DNA of 9,818 nucleotides from JBELMB01 sp042088665 (GCA_042088665.1 JBELMB010000190.1:1-9818); one strand, 5' to 3'; positions 1 to 7,229 are shown, numbered from the stretch's first letter. A program made the numbers and translations. Notes: generated by a model not told the origin, from the letters alone.

Positions 1-3
1 TAA

Positions 4-159
4 CTCAAGGGAGCGGAGGCCGCGCCACCAAGGAAAATCCTCGCAGCGATATCTCGCTTGGTGCGGTCTCCGGCGTCTTTGGGCGTGTCCTTTGGCCCCT
101 ACCTGATGCATGTGCAACTGGCCGGTTTGCTCCTGCCAAGTGCATTCTGGCAAGGATAG
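4..159 (+). pseudogene. C-terminal remnant of a TctB-like small subunit of a tripartite tricarboxylate transporter
   Basis: The frame ending with TAG at 157-159 closes in ...LAGLLLPSAFWQG, the kind of hydrophobic tail with a terminal LP-x-x-F/W found in TctB small membrane subunits. It sits 4 bp before the tctA-like start, which is the usual tctB-tctA order. The same frame has a TAA at 1-3, so no complete TctB (normally about 150-170 residues with four membrane helices) can be read here. The middle of the fragment (about codons for RLVRSPASL, near 52-90) is unusually polar, whereas reading frame 3 there gives the more TctB-like ISLGAVSGVFG. A small frameshift and its compensation are therefore possible. 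The match rests on a short stretch and on context. It could also be chance coding, but the position beside tctA argues against that. Confidence 0.45.
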
Positions 160-163
160 CGCC

Positions 164-1048
164 ATGGGGATGGAAAATTTCGCCGCGGCAATTGCCCTCG
201 CGCTGGGCCCGTTGGAGCTTTTGATCATGTTGCGCGCGACGGTCCTCGGGATGATCGTAGGGGCGCTGCCCGGGCTTGGAACGGTGACCGCTCTTGCGCT
301 GGTCTTGCCGTTCACCTTTGTTCTGCAACCGGCTTACGCCATCGGGATGCTTCTGGCGATCTACGTCAGTTCAGTCATTGGCGGGGCCATCCCTGCCGTC
401 TTGATCAATGTGCCCGGTACGCCGCAATCGGCGGCCACCTCCTTTGAGGGCCACCCCATGGCGCAGCGCGGCGATGCGCTCCTTGCGCTTGGGTGGGTCA
501 CTGTCAGCTCTGCGATTGGCGGGCTCTTTTCGGCGGCCTCACTGATCGCTTGCGCCCAGGCGCGTGCGGGCTCCAGGAACAAGGCCAATTTCGGCAAGGG
601 CGAGCCGGAAGGGCTGGTCGCGTCAGAGAGCGCAAACATCGACGTCACTGGCGGGGCGCTTGTGCCCACACTGGCGCTTGGCATTCCCGGCGATGCCGCG
701 ACGGCTGTCATGCTGGGGGCGCTGATCATGTGCGGGGTCGTGGCGCTGGCGCTTGCCGGATCCTTTGTGATCCGCGCTTCGAGTCTGAATGTCTGGGTCA
801 GTGTTGTGGCGGGTTTTGTCGGGCTCGTGCTGCGCTACGCAAACGTGCCGCTGGCGTCGATTGTGACCGGCTTTATCCTGGGTCCAACGCTTGAAAGCAG
901 TCTGCGGCAAAGCATGATTCTGAAAGACGGCAATCCGCTGCGGTTTTTCGAAAGCCCCATCGCTTGCTTCTTCTTTGCCGTGACGACACGCGTTGTTCTG
1001 TGGCCGTTGATCTCGCGGGCATGGGGGAAAACGCGGGATCCAGCTTAG
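164..1048 (+). pseudogene. tctA: TctA-family large permease with two internal in-frame deletions (probable pseudogene)
   Basis: TctA proteins are about 500-residue inner-membrane permeases that work with TctB and a periplasmic TctC to import carboxylates. This frame encodes only 294 residues. The N-terminal part carries the family hallmark GALPGLGTVTALALVLP, then IYVSSVIGGAIPAVLINVPGTP and FEGHPMAQRGDALLALG. The text then jumps, near 545-575, directly to the second-half signature FGKGEPEGLVASESAN and GGALVPTLALGIPGDAATAVMLGALIM. About 200 family residues between these blocks, including the second PGxG loop, are missing. A second jump near 735-755 drops roughly 55-60 residues before SFVIRASSLNVWVSVV and the C-terminal ILGPTLESSLRQSM block. 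Both losses keep the frame open. The ATG at 164 is preferred because AAGGA lies 7 nt upstream at 152-156; an ATG at 110 in the same frame has no such support. No tctC lies in the window. Transport activity is very unlikely. Confidence 0.8.
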
Positions 1049-1068
1049 GCTTTGTTGGTGAAAGACGG

Positions 1069-2007
1069 TCAGAGTTCCGTCTTGTCGCCGCTATGGACGT
1101 CAGGGTCCGCGAATTGGTCGATGATGCACCCGCGCAGCCAAGTGCAGGCATCGTCCGTATCGGTGCGCCTGTGCCAGATCAGTTTGGCCAGCGAGCCGGT
1201 CTTGCTCAGATCGATGGGCAGGATCCTCACCTTGTCCTGAGCGCTCATCTGGTAGCCGAACTGGCTTGGGACAATCGCCACAACCGGGAGCGCGTTCACG
1301 AGGCTGGGCAAAGCCCCGAAATTCGCAAGCTGAAGCGTGACGCAGTCTTCCAACCCGTGCCGCTCAAGAAGGCGTGCCATGTCAGAGGCATAGCTGACAG
1401 CAGGCGCCGAGATCGCCAGCTTTTCACGCCGCAGATCAGCGACTGTTGTCAGGGTGCGCGGAAACGCCGTGCCGCACACCGCGACGAAGCTGTCAAGGAA
1501 AAGCGGCGTGGTTGCGAGGCCTCTGGCCTGAATGTCGATGATGCCGATCGCGCAGTCGATGACGCCGGTCTCAAGGGCATCCACAAGCTGGTCCACCGGA
1601 ACAGAAGCGTTGAGCAGCTTGGTGTTGGGGGCTTTGGCAAAGACGGTTTCGGCGAGGCGGGGCAGAAAGACCAATTCGCCCAGACCCGACAGCGACAGAT
1701 TGAAAGCGCGGGTGCTGGACTCCGGATCAAAGGACGATCGGTTGCCAAGCGTGTCAAACAGCCCCTCCATGTGGCGCTGAACACCGGGAAGGATTGCTTG
1801 GGCATAGGGCGTCGGGATCATGCCCTTTTTCGACCGCACAAAGAGCGGATCACCCATCGCCTCGCGCAACCGGCCCAGGGCATTGCTGGCGGCTGGCTGG
1901 CTGAGGCCGATCTCGTCCGCCGCAGCCGAGACCGTCCCCGTTCTGGCCAGCGCCACAAGCATCCGCAAGAGGTTCAGGTCGAGCGCGCGCATGTTTATCG
2001 GCGTCAT
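1069..2007 (-). CDS. LysR-family transcriptional regulator
   Basis: This is a LysR-type regulator of about 312 residues. From the ATG at 2007 it reads MTPINMRALDLNLLRMLVAL. The winged helix-turn-helix lies at about residues 24-48 (GTVSAAADEIGLSQPAASNALGR) and is followed by the family's DPLFVRSKKG wing (from about 53). The effector-binding substrate-fold domain runs from about 100 to 300. It is transcribed away from iorA, the usual layout for a LysR protein that controls the neighbouring operon, so an arylpyruvate or related aromatic acid is a reasonable but unproven co-inducer. Its 3' end lies 20 bp from the convergent tctA remnant. The start is uncertain: in-frame ATGs exist at 2049, 2007 and 1992, and none has a good Shine-Dalgarno. 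I prefer 2007 because it gives the usual short leader before the DLNLL motif and overlaps the stop of a tiny upstream frame (ATGA, 2007-2004). The protein family is certain; the regulated genes are inferred. Confidence 0.9.
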   Translation of the reverse strand: MTPINMRALDLNLLRMLVALARTGTVSAAADEIGLSQPAASNALGRLREAMGDPLFVRSKKGMIPTPYAQAILPGVQRHMEGLFDTLGNRSSFDPESSTRAFNLSLSGLGELVFLPRLAETVFAKAPNTKLLNASVPVDQLVDALETGVIDCAIGIIDIQARGLATTPLFLDSFVAVCGTAFPRTLTTVADLRREKLAISAPAVSYASDMARLLERHGLEDCVTLQLANFGALPSLVNALPVVAIVPSQFGYQMSAQDKVRILPIDLSKTGSLAKLIWHRRTDTDDACTWLRGCIIDQFADPDVHSGDKTEL

Positions 2008-2037
2008 GGTTGTTGGCGCATGTTTATTGGCATCATG
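1987..2037. repeat. Two 22-bp near-identical direct repeats, 29 bp apart, at the lysR start
   Basis: Copy 1 (1987-2008) and copy 2 (2016-2037) match at 20 of 22 positions. Each contains the core CATG-N11-CATG (1990-2008 and 2019-2037), with differences only at two internal positions (2000/2029 and 2003/2032). The period is 29 bp, close to three helical turns. The repeats could be paired operator half-sites for the adjacent LysR regulator. They could instead be a duplication of the regulator's own start region, since copy 1 encodes its first residues TPINMR and copy 2 encodes MPINMR in another frame. The repeat itself is plainly visible; the role is inferred. Confidence 0.7.
2004..2036 (-). 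other. Possible 10-codon leader frame overlapping the lysR start
   Basis: On the minus strand, ATG at 2036-2034 opens a frame reading MMPINMRQQP and ending with TGA at 2006-2004. That stop overlaps the preferred lysR start (ATG at 2007-2005) as ATGA, the classic geometry of translational coupling. The peptide resembles the regulator's own N-terminus (MTPINMRA) because of the direct repeat. There is no convincing Shine-Dalgarno before it, so translation is only a possibility. Confidence 0.3.
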
Positions 2038-2051
2038 AATGAACTTCATTC
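2037..2051. promoter_or_regulatory. Perfect 7-1-7 palindrome, candidate regulator operator
   Basis: GAATGAA-C-TTCATTC is a perfect inverted repeat with a one-base centre. It lies between the divergent lysR and iorA genes, directly after the second direct repeat and directly before an AT-rich stretch. LysR regulators usually bind short interrupted dyads in exactly this position relative to the divergent promoter, so it is a good operator candidate. It is too short and AT-rich to be a terminator. Which protein binds it cannot be told from sequence. Confidence 0.5.
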
Positions 2052-2080
2052 TTTATATAGCTTGGACTTTATTATGCTGC
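2052..2080. promoter_or_regulatory. AT-rich promoter-like region for iorA and/or lysR
   Basis: This short AT-rich island stands out in GC-rich surroundings. It contains TATATA (2054-2059) and TATTAT (2070-2075), both plausible -10 elements reading toward iorA. On the other strand CATAAT and TATATA could serve lysR. No good -35 hexamer is found 16-18 bp upstream of either, which would fit a promoter needing an activator such as a LysR protein. No transcription start can be assigned. Confidence 0.35.
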
Positions 2081-2140
2081 TGAGCCATCCTCGGCGCAAG
2101 GCGGGGCGTGCTTGTCCCGCAGGGGAGCGCGCAAACAGCC

Positions 2141-4288
2141 ATGGAAGTATCCTTCGCCAAAGAGATCGAGAAGCTGAAGCTGGGCGATGGAGAGACATTT
2201 CGCGGCGAGGGCATTCTTGCGGTAACAAAGGCGCTGCTGCAATCAGGTGTCTCTTATGTGGGCGGGTACCAAGGCGCGCCGGTCTCGCATCTGATCGATG
2301 TGATGGTGCAGGCGGCGCCGGATCTGTCTGAACTGGGTGTTTTTGTCGAACCCTGCACCAACGAGGCCTCGGCCGCGGCCATGCTGGGCGCATCGATCAT
2401 GTACCCGGTGCGCGGCGCCGTGACATGGAAGTCCATTGTCGGAACAAACGTTGCCGCCGATGCGCTGTCGAACCTCGCCTCGCCCGGTGTTCTGGGCGGC
2501 GCGCTGATCATCGTGGGCGAAGACTATGGCGAAGGGTCATCGGTCATTCAGGAACGCACCCACGCCTATGCCATGAAGTCGACGCTCTGGCTGATGGATC
2601 CACGTCCGAACCTGCCCAGCATCGTGTCCATGGTCGAGAAGTCCTTTGAACTCTCCGAGGCGTCGAACACCCCTGTCATCATGGAGTTGCGCATTCGTGC
2701 TTGCCATGTGCAGGGGGAGTTTGTCGCCAAGGACAATGTCAAACCGGCGATTTCGATGAAAGAGGTGCTGGCGGACCCGGCACCGCACCAATACGAGCAA
2801 CTGGCCCATCCTCCGGTGACCTTTGGGCACGAGCGCAAGAAATCCGGTGAACGCATGGCTGCGGCGCGTGCGTTCATTGCCCGTGAGCAATTGAACGAAA
2901 CCATTGACGGGCCTCAAGAAGACGTTGGATTGATTGTTCAGGGGGGGCTCTACAATGCGCTCATTCGCGCGCTCACAGAGGTGGGGCTGGCGGATGCGAG
3001 CGGCAAGTCAGAGCTGCCGATCAAGGTTCTGAACGTGGTCTACCCCCTTGTCCCGGACGAGATCCTGTCGTTTGCGGAGGGCAAAAAGGCGGTGCTTTTG
3101 CTGGAGGAGGGGCAGCCTGAGTACATCGAAAACGAGATCGGAACAATCCTGCGCCGCGCGGGTGCGCCTACGGTTCTGGCGGGCAAGGACATCCTGCCCC
3201 TTGCGGGTGAATATTCGTCAGAGGTCATGGCGGCCGGTGTGGGGCGCTTTTTGCGCACGCACCTGCCCAAGATCGGCAACCAACTGGATGATCAAAGCTA
3301 TGCCCAGGAGGTCGCGGACCTGCGCGAGACGGCAGCGGCCTTGCTCAAGGCACCGGTTCCCCCAAGGCCGCCGACCTTTTGTACGGGCTGCCCGGAGCGT
3401 CCGTTCTTTGCCGCGCTGAAACTGACGCAGCAAGAGATCGGCCCGGTGCACTATTCGGCGGACATCGGGTGCCACGCCTTTGCGACCTTTGCGCCTTTCA
3501 ACTTCGGGAATTCGATCCTGGGGTACGGCATGAGCCTTGCCTCGAACGCCTCGGTCGCCAGTTTTCAGAAAAAGCGGCCTCTGGCGGTGATGGGGGACGG
3601 GGGCTTTTGGCACAATGGCCTGTTGTCAGGCGTCACGTCGCGGCTGTTGAACGGCGGTGACGGTGTGCTGGTGATCATGAAGAACGGCTATACCTCGGCG
3701 ACGGGCACCCAAGAGGTGATTTCCTCGCCCGACAAGGACCTGAAGCTCAAATCAGCCGAGAAGAGCGCCACCCATGGCGAGACCACCATCGAGGATGCGC
3801 TGAAGGGCGTTGGGGTCAAATGGCTTCGGACGGTGCATACCTACAAGGTGTCAAAGATGCGCGACACCCTGCGCGAGGCTTATGCCACCAAGTTTGACGG
3901 GCTCAAGGTGATCGTCGCCGAGGGCGAGTGCCAGCTTGAGCGTCAGCGCCGCATCAAGCCGATCCGCGCCAAGGCGCTGAAAAACGGCGAGAGGGTGGTC
4001 CGGGAGCGCTTTGGCATCGATGAGGACACCTGCACGGGCGATCATTCTTGCATCCGGCTGTCCGGCTGCCCCACGCTGACGGTCAAGACATCCAGCGATC
4101 CGCTGAAAACCGATCCCGTGGCCTATGTGAACAACGGCTGTGTCGGGTGTGGGCTGTGCGGGGAGTTGGCCCATGCGGCCACGTTGTGCCCGTCATTCTG
4201 GCGCGCCGAGATCGTGTCGAACCCGAGTTGGTTTGACCGGTTGCGCGCGCGGATCCGGCGGGCCGTGACCGGGTTGGAGGTCGCATGA
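2141..4288 (+). CDS. iorA: Indolepyruvate ferredoxin oxidoreductase, alpha subunit
   Basis: The 715-residue protein is the thiamine-diphosphate and iron-sulfur subunit of a 2-oxoacid:ferredoxin oxidoreductase that acts on arylpyruvates (arylpyruvate + CoA to arylacetyl-CoA + CO2 + reduced ferredoxin). The N-terminal half is the pyrimidine-binding domain (VGGYQGAPVSHLIDVM; FVEPCTNEASAAAMLGAS). The C-terminal half holds CTGCPERPFF, DIGCHAF and the cofactor motif GDG at residues 485-487 with KNGYTSATG from 514. A ferredoxin-like tail follows: Cys631, 637 and 643 form an unusual C-x5-C-x5-CP motif, and Cys667, 670, 673 and 683 form CxxCxxC-x9-CP. The ATG at 2141 is chosen because it yields the compact start MEVSFAKEIEKL; AGGGGAG at 2121-2127 is a somewhat distant ribosome site. 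An upstream in-frame GTG at 2108 gives an unlikely extension. The gene overlaps iorB by 4 bp (ATGA). The family is certain; the natural substrate (indole-, phenyl- or hydroxyphenylpyruvate) cannot be decided here. Confidence 0.93.
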   Translation: MEVSFAKEIEKLKLGDGETFRGEGILAVTKALLQSGVSYVGGYQGAPVSHLIDVMVQAAPDLSELGVFVEPCTNEASAAAMLGASIMYPVRGAVTWKSIVGTNVAADALSNLASPGVLGGALIIVGEDYGEGSSVIQERTHAYAMKSTLWLMDPRPNLPSIVSMVEKSFELSEASNTPVIMELRIRACHVQGEFVAKDNVKPAISMKEVLADPAPHQYEQLAHPPVTFGHERKKSGERMAAARAFIAREQLNETIDGPQEDVGLIVQGGLYNALIRALTEVGLADASGKSELPIKVLNVVYPLVPDEILSFAEGKKAVLLLEEGQPEYIENEIGTILRRAGAPTVLAGKDILPLAGEYSSEVMAAGVGRFLRTHLPKIGNQLDDQSYAQEVADLRETAAALLKAPVPPRPPTFCTGCPERPFFAALKLTQQEIGPVHYSADIGCHAFATFAPFNFGNSILGYGMSLASNASVASFQKKRPLAVMGDGGFWHNGLLSGVTSRLLNGGDGVLVIMKNGYTSATGTQEVISSPDKDLKLKSAEKSATHGETTIEDALKGVGVKWLRTVHTYKVSKMRDTLREAYATKFDGLKVIVAEGECQLERQRRIKPIRAKALKNGERVVRERFGIDEDTCTGDHSCIRLSGCPTLTVKTSSDPLKTDPVAYVNNGCVGCGLCGELAHAATLCPSFWRAEIVSNPSWFDRLRARIRRAVTGLEVA

Positions 4289-5769
4289 GCACGCCCCCTT
4301 TGCGCATCCTTCTGGCGGCCCTTGGCGGCGAGGGCGGCGGTGTCTTGATGAACTGGATCGTCGAGGCGGCGCGGACAAGCGGGCGGCAGGTGCAGGCGAC
4401 TTCGGTGCCCGGTGTGGCGCAACGTACGGGATCCACGAGTTATTACATCGAAATCGGCGCTGAAACAGACGCCCCGCAAAAGGTGCTGAGCCTTGTGCCG
4501 ATGCCGGGCCGGGTCGATGTGGTGCTGTCGTCGGAACTGGTCGAGACCGCGCGGGTCATGTCGGCGGGCTTTGTGTCGCCCGGGCTGACCACATTGATTT
4601 CCTCTACCGCGCGCCATTTCACCACCGCGGAGAAGATCGCCATGGGGGATGGCCGGTATTCCGAAGAAACCCTGCGCGCCACGGCAGAGGATCTGGCCAA
4701 GACCAGCATACTGCTTGATCTGGGCGCGCTGGCCACCGAGGCGGGTACCTTTGTGAGTGCAACGATGTACGGCGCCCTGACCGGGAGCGGGGTTCTGCCA
4801 TGGAGCACCGAGCATGCACGATCGGTCCTTGGCGACGCGCGCTCCGAGGCTGGGTTTGACGCGGCGATTGCCGCTGTTGCGGATCTGGAGGCGGAGGCGC
4901 CTGTTGCGCCGGTGGCAGAGAGTGCGCGCGCGTCTGACCTGCCCGACAGTCTGCGCATGGTTTTGGAACACGGCATTGATCGTACGACCGATTTTCAGGA
5001 CGCAGACTACGGCGCATTGTTCTCAGAGCGCGCCCAAACCCTGGTCGGGGCCGCTGACCTTGATGACCACCGCGCCCTGCACGCGGTCACCGAAGGGTGT
5101 CGTCGGCTGGCGCTTTGGATGGCCTATGAGGACATCGCGCGGGTTGCGGACCTCAAGACCCGGCCCGAGCGGTTCGAGCGCATCCGCGCCGAGATCAAGC
5201 TGCAACCGGGGCAGGTCCTGACGGTTACAGAGTTCATGAAGCCCCGGGCGGAAGAGATCGCCGATATGCTGCCCAAGGCGCTTGGCGCGCGCATGCAGGC
5301 CAGAGCCGAGCGTGGCGGGTGGTTCCCGTTCCTTGGGAAGGGGCGTTACATCCGGTCGAACGGCGTGGTTGGCTATGCCATGTTGCGCGCCGTGGCGCGG
5401 CTCAAGTCTGTCAGGCGCAGATCCCTGCGCTTTGCCACGGAAACGGCGGCGATCGAGGAATGGCTGGCGGCGATGCAAACGGCCCTTGCCCGGTCACCGG
5501 AGTTCGCCATGGGTCTGGGTGAATTGCCGCGCGTGCTCAAGGGCTATTCCGACACGCTTGTGCGGGGCAAGGAAGCCTATGCGCGCATCATGGACCACAT
5601 CGTTCGGCCCGCCATCTCGGAGGGCCGTGAGGCCGAGTGCGCCAAGATGTTGCGCGACGCGATTGGCGCGGCTTTGGCCGATGACAGCCACGACAAACTG
5701 AATGGGGTGCTGAATGGCACGGCGCCAGTGCCGGAGATCCCCAAGCTGAGGCAGGTCGCGAATGTCTGA
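4285..5769 (+). CDS. iorB: Indolepyruvate oxidoreductase, beta subunit with C-terminal DUF6537-like region
   Basis: The 494-residue partner of IorA completes the arylpyruvate oxidoreductase. Residues 1 to about 200 form the 2-oxoacid oxidoreductase gamma-type domain, starting with ILLAALGGEGGGVLMNWIVE and continuing with VPGVAQRTGSTSYYIEIG, the conserved CoA- and subunit-contact region of this family. Archaeal IorB is only about 200 residues long. The extra C-terminal part (about 230-440, with DADYGALFSERAQ, LALWMAYEDIARVADLKTRPERF and helix-rich text after it) resembles the DUF6537 module that proteobacterial members carry, often inside one fused polypeptide. Here the subunits remain separate genes. 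GGAGG at 4276-4280 lies 4 nt before the ATG, and the start overlaps the iorA stop, so the two are very likely co-translated. There are no iron-sulfur cysteine motifs, as expected for this subunit. Confidence 0.9.
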   Translation: MSTPPLRILLAALGGEGGGVLMNWIVEAARTSGRQVQATSVPGVAQRTGSTSYYIEIGAETDAPQKVLSLVPMPGRVDVVLSSELVETARVMSAGFVSPGLTTLISSTARHFTTAEKIAMGDGRYSEETLRATAEDLAKTSILLDLGALATEAGTFVSATMYGALTGSGVLPWSTEHARSVLGDARSEAGFDAAIAAVADLEAEAPVAPVAESARASDLPDSLRMVLEHGIDRTTDFQDADYGALFSERAQTLVGAADLDDHRALHAVTEGCRRLALWMAYEDIARVADLKTRPERFERIRAEIKLQPGQVLTVTEFMKPRAEEIADMLPKALGARMQARAERGGWFPFLGKGRYIRSNGVVGYAMLRAVARLKSVRRRSLRFATETAAIEEWLAAMQTALARSPEFAMGLGELPRVLKGYSDTLVRGKEAYARIMDHIVRPAISEGREAECAKMLRDAIGAALADDSHDKLNGVLNGTAPVPEIPKLRQVANV

Positions 5770-6187
5770 ACCCATTGTCTCCCGCAGAAACGTCATGGTC
5801 GAATGGGGCGACTGCGATCCCGCCAATATCGTGTTCTACCCGAACTACTTTCGCTGGTTCGACGCCTCGACGGCACACCACTTCAAGTCGGTGGGTCTGC
5901 CGAAGCCCGAATTGCTTCAGCGCTACGGTGTGGTAGGGTTTCCCATGGTCGACACCCGCGCGCAGTTTCACGTCCCGTCAAAGCATGGGGACGCGCTGAC
6001 AATCGAGACCCGGATCACGGGCTTCGGGAAGGCGAGTTTCACGGTGGAGCACCGGCTTTTGAACGGTGGCCGTCTGGCAGTCGAAAGACATGAAAAGCGC
6101 GTTCTGGTCAAAAGGGACAAGGACGGGGCGGGCATTGCATCCTGCCCGGTGCCTGAGGAGGTCAAGGCGCTGTTCGAAACACACTAA
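5762..6187 (+). CDS. Acyl-CoA thioesterase of the 4-hydroxybenzoyl-CoA thioesterase (hotdog) type
   Basis: This 141-residue single hotdog-fold protein carries EWGDCDPANIVFYPNYFRWFD at residues 14-34. It closely parallels the Pseudomonas 4-hydroxybenzoyl-CoA thioesterase motif FGDCDPAGIVWYPNYHRWLD, in which the second Asp of DCD is catalytic; the equivalent here is Asp19. Further agreement is seen in VGLPKPELLQRYGVVGFPMVD and in DALTIETRITGFGKASFTVEHR. The start overlaps the iorB stop by 8 bp, with GAGG at 5748-5751 upstream, so it is made with iorAB. The likely job, inferred from this context, is hydrolysis of the arylacetyl-CoA made by IorAB, freeing the acid and recycling CoA. The family assignment is firm. 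The substrate could equally be another aromatic or short acyl-CoA, and the gene could be a housekeeping proofreader for stalled CoA esters. Confidence 0.88.
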   Translation: MSEPIVSRRNVMVEWGDCDPANIVFYPNYFRWFDASTAHHFKSVGLPKPELLQRYGVVGFPMVDTRAQFHVPSKHGDALTIETRITGFGKASFTVEHRLLNGGRLAVERHEKRVLVKRDKDGAGIASCPVPEEVKALFETH

Positions 6188-6231
6188 CGGCAAGGCCCGG
6201 TTCACACGGGGCAATACGACAAGGTCAAACT

Positions 6232-6237
6232 GGGAGG
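6232..6237 (+). promoter_or_regulatory. Strong ribosome binding site that fixes the dctP start
   Basis: GGGAGG lies 5 nt before the ATG at 6243. It settles the start of the solute-binding protein, because the open frame extends upstream to 6066 inside the thioesterase gene, where it is only a shadow. Strong initiation fits the known need for excess binding protein over permease in TRAP systems. Confidence 0.7.
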
Positions 6238-6242
6238 TAATC

Positions 6243-7229
6243 ATGACTGTATTCAAATCGGTAATGGGCGGTTTCGCGGCCCTTTGCATCGGCGCCATGG
6301 CGCATGCAGATGAGCTGAAGCTCGCGCATTTCTCGTCCACCAAATATCCGCTGCACGTGAAGGTCTTTGTGCCATTCGCCGAGGATCTCGCGGCGGCCAC
6401 CGGGGGTGACACGACGATGCGCGTCTATCCGGGGGGCGAGTTGGGCGCCGGTCCGGTCAAACAGTATGACCGTGCGATCGATGGCGTGGCCGATATCGTC
6501 TATGCCTTGCCGGGTTACACCGCTTCGCAGTTCCGCAAGACCCTTCTGGTGGAACTGCCGGGTGTTGTGGCAGATGGCGTGGTCATCACGGCCGAGATCT
6601 GGGAAGACATCGATCACCTTGCCGAGGAATTCCGCCGGACCAAGCTGCTGGCCTTGTGGACATCGAACCCGGGCATGTTGCTGATGGCGGACAAGCGCAT
6701 CGAGAGCATGTCCGATCTCGCCGGTCTGAAGATCCGAGTGCCGTCCAAGAACACTGGCCGCGTGATCGAAGCATGGGGCGCGACGGCTGTCTCGATGCCG
6801 ATCACGCAGGTTTACCAGTCGATGGAAACGGGTGTCGTGGACGGCGTGTTGGTCGATCCTTCGGTGCTGTCGAGCTTCAAGCTGGGCGAGGTCACCAACC
6901 ACGTCACGCGCGGCATGATCGGCACCAATTCCCTGTTCATGTTGGTGATGAACCGCGACAGCTGGGAGGATCTTGACGCGGACGCGCAGGCCGCGATCGA
7001 GGAGCTTGTTGGTGAGGGCATGTCCTTGAAAGGCCACCAGACCATGACGGACGATGGCATTCAGGCCCTTGAAGGCTGGATCGCTGGGGGTGGCGATATC
7101 GTCGACCTGTCCGCAGAAGCTGCGGCGGAATTCGATGCCGCCTCTGCCGGTTTGGCGGCCACGGTGATCGCCGAGCTTGAAGCCGACGGTGTCGCTGTTC
7201 AAGCCTGGGCCGACGCGCTCAAGGACTGA
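6243..7229 (+). CDS. dctP: TRAP transporter solute-binding protein (DctP family)
   Basis: The 328-residue periplasmic binding protein is of the DctP family. Residues 1-22 form a Sec signal peptide with an AHA cleavage site before Asp23. The mature part begins ELKLAHFSSTKYPLHV, continues with GGELGAGPVKQYDRAIDGVADI, and has the family's core IRVPSKNTGRVIEAWGATAVSMPITQVYQSMETGVVDG (split over about 164-201). Arg165 of IRVPS occupies the place of the conserved arginine that clamps the ligand carboxylate in TRAP binding proteins. It starts 55 bp after the thioesterase and heads a complete dctPQM set. The ligand is therefore a carboxylate or sulfonate. Neighbouring iorAB and the thioesterase suggest an aromatic 2-oxo acid or arylacetate, but this is inference and C4-dicarboxylates remain possible. 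Confidence 0.92.
   Translation: MTVFKSVMGGFAALCIGAMAHADELKLAHFSSTKYPLHVKVFVPFAEDLAAATGGDTTMRVYPGGELGAGPVKQYDRAIDGVADIVYALPGYTASQFRKTLLVELPGVVADGVVITAEIWEDIDHLAEEFRRTKLLALWTSNPGMLLMADKRIESMSDLAGLKIRVPSKNTGRVIEAWGATAVSMPITQVYQSMETGVVDGVLVDPSVLSSFKLGEVTNHVTRGMIGTNSLFMLVMNRDSWEDLDADAQAAIEELVGEGMSLKGHQTMTDDGIQALEGWIAGGGDIVDLSAEAAAEFDAASAGLAATVIAELEADGVAVQAWADALKD

Noticed and set aside
964..2331. 455-residue plus-strand open frame through the regulator region
   Set aside because: It lies antisense to the clear LysR gene and over the intergenic region, has a low-complexity charged composition typical of GC-rich shadow frames, and contains no recognisable domain.
4123..4971. 282-residue minus-strand open frame over the iorA-iorB junction
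   Set aside because: It is antisense to conserved IorA cysteine motifs and the IorB N-terminal domain, and shows no family features of its own.
6066..6242. N-terminal extension of the TRAP binding protein
   Set aside because: The extension overlaps the thioesterase in another frame, and the strong GGGAGG plus signal peptide place the start at 6243.
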